A stretch of 31,616 nucleotides of DNA from a virus, in IMG/VR virus record IMGVR_UViG_3300032435_000050, positions 1-31,616 of that record. One strand, written 5' to 3'. Under the pieces are notes generated by a model. The model did not search any database. It was not told where the DNA came from and saw nothing but the letters and a program-made list of their open reading frames with translations. The position numbers and the translations under genes are program-made. The stretch's first letter is position 1. The number at the start of each line of letters is the position of its first letter. Shown in pieces: positions 30,650-31,616 of the stretch.

Positions 30650-31616
30650 ATGGGTTACGAACTTGACAGACTGACGCGCCATTATGGCATCCCGAACGCC
30701 TTGAGTTCCTATGGCGGGTTTATAGCACCCACGGGGGCGACGGCTGAACAGGCCGCCGCAGAGGCCACTGATCGCGCAGCCTACAAAACCTACACAGACC
30801 AGGTATTGGCGCGCATAGGGGCTACCCCTCAGTATGAAAAAAGGCAGTACAACAAAAATGCGCTAGCTAACTACTGGGCAACGGTGCTCCAGGCTCCTAC
30901 TTACAGTGATGCCCCTGCAACGGTAGCCCCGCCTCCTGTAGCAGCCCCGCCTATCCCAGGAGTGCCTGTTCCAGGTAGCGACTATTCCGGAAGCGGAGGA
31001 GGTGGATACGGATATGATGCGGGTACACCTAGCTATGACGGCCCCGGCTTTATGAGCAGTGTTGCTAACGGTCTTGGCTGGGCAGTTGACGCTCTAGATG
31101 CTTACGGGTATGGCAAAAATCCGCCTGGTTATCAGGCGCCGGTAGAGGATAGAATGACGGGCGAGACTATTGCTGCTAATGATGCGTTGTCAAGCTTTCT
31201 TACGGCGAATGATAACTTTGGTACAAGCGCGCCTAGTTACGACAACCCCTATGGTGGAGATGTAGGCTCTACTCCTGCGGGATACGACAACCCTCTTGGC
31301 GGCGACGTGGGGCCTGCTGGCCCAGTAACTGGACCCACCGAGTCGCTTAGCACCAGGGGCTTTACCCCTAGCCCTCTTCAGGACATGGCTTATGATTACG
31401 GAATCACTGATCCGGCATCTACTGGAGGGGTTACTATCGGTGGCCCTATAAGCTCGGGTAATGCTGTGGGCACGCCTCTAGGCCCACTAGGCCCAGTAAC
31501 TGGACCCACCGAGTCGCTTAGCACCAGGGGCTTTACCCCTAGCCCTCTTCAGGACATGGCTTATGATTACGGAATCACTGATCCGGCATCTACTGGAGGG
31601 GTTACTATCGGTGGCC
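30650..31616 (+). CDS. Pro/Gly/Tyr-rich virion-type protein (partial, right edge)
   Basis: Open from ATG 30650 (AAGGAG at 30638-30643) to the window end, at least 322 residues. N-terminus: HYGIPNALSSYGGFIAPTG, then a helical TAEQAAAEATDRAAYKTYTD region. A Pro/Val tract (VAPPPVAAPPIPGVPVPG) and a Gly/Ser/Tyr-rich low-complexity region follow. The last part contains a 57-residue unit (LSTRGFTPSPLQDMAYDYG is its core) repeated at DNA level. Probably another internal virion protein; its true C-terminus is not seen. Confidence 0.7.
   Translation, partial: MGYELDRLTRHYGIPNALSSYGGFIAPTGATAEQAAAEATDRAAYKTYTDQVLARIGATPQYEKRQYNKNALANYWATVLQAPTYSDAPATVAPPPVAAPPIPGVPVPGSDYSGSGGGGYGYDAGTPSYDGPGFMSSVANGLGWAVDALDAYGYGKNPPGYQAPVEDRMTGETIAANDALSSFLTANDNFGTSAPSYDNPYGGDVGSTPAGYDNPLGGDVGPAGPVTGPTESLSTRGFTPSPLQDMAYDYGITDPASTGGVTIGGPISSGNAVGTPLGPLGPVTGPTESLSTRGFTPSPLQDMAYDYGITDPASTGGVTIGG
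31319..31616 (+). repeat. Exact 127-base direct repeat at the right edge
   Basis: Bases 31319-31445 are identical to 31490-31616, offset 171 bases (57 codons, in frame). The first copy starts after T31318, the second after A31489, so the left edge is sharp. The second copy is cut by the window end. It may be the start of a 171-bp tandem array. Confidence 0.95.

Noticed and set aside
1-31616. tRNA genes, integrase or repressor
   Set aside because: I looked for these by eye and found no convincing candidate; a tRNA scan and profile search were not possible.

Overview
The window is almost certainly part of a tailed double-stranded DNA phage genome (Caudoviricetes). Nearly every convincing gene reads on the + strand, packed end to start with many ATGA or TAATG overlaps and good Shine-Dalgarno sites. 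The order is packaging, portal, scaffold, capsid, adaptors and nozzle, fibres, lysis and ejection proteins. I see no tape-measure protein, tube protein or sheath. A gp11-like adaptor, a gp12/P22 gp10-like nozzle and large Gln/Gly-rich internal proteins point to a short-tailed (podovirus-like) virion. An M15 endolysin, a 3TM holin and ordinary SD/TATAAT signals suggest a Gram-negative, probably pseudomonadotal, host; that is inference. I see no integrase, repressor or tRNA gene, so lysogeny cannot be argued from this piece.

Layout. 1-319: left edge, with the start of a leftward reading frame that resembles a transposase N-terminus, plus two inverted repeats. 320-3524: replication module, with a Prim-Pol/SF3-helicase protein, a 388-base non-coding gap holding eight TTGTAAC elements and an 11-bp hairpin (origin or operator candidate), and a VRR-NUC nuclease. 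3526-3660: a 20-bp tandem array just before terS. 3693-5939: small and large terminase; the small subunit carries an 84-bp duplication. 5943-8711: large protein with a PcfJ-like Cys motif. 8704-15093: head module (portal, small protein, GroES-like co-chaperonin, scaffold, conserved unknown, decoration-like protein, major capsid), closed by a strong intrinsic terminator. 15235-17908: small beta-rich structural proteins, a repeat protein, a first adaptor-like protein and a Cys-motif protein. 17905-21773: two fibre genes, the second built from 51-bp tandem repeats and ending in an S74 self-cleaving chaperone. 21770-23348: lysis cassette. 23434-27375: second adaptor, a fibre-like tail protein, a 12-codon minigene and the tail nozzle. 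27372-31616: three internal/ejection-type proteins, the last running off the edge inside a repeat.

How it works together: the primase-helicase and nuclease serve replication; TerS/TerL load the portal; scaffold and the phage GroES-like protein help the capsid protein fold and assemble; adaptors and nozzle close the head and form the short tail; the fibres bind the host; the Gly/Gln-rich proteins are probably ejected with DNA; holin(s) and M15 endolysin release progeny. A running theme is tandem duplication: at least eight separate loci, coding and non-coding, carry perfect or near-perfect direct repeats. The most interesting unexplained parts are the TTGTAAC cluster, the 20-bp array beside the duplicated TerS DNA-binding segment, the YadA-like beta-roll fibre, and a short GGLV-type peptide shared by three unlinked virion genes.
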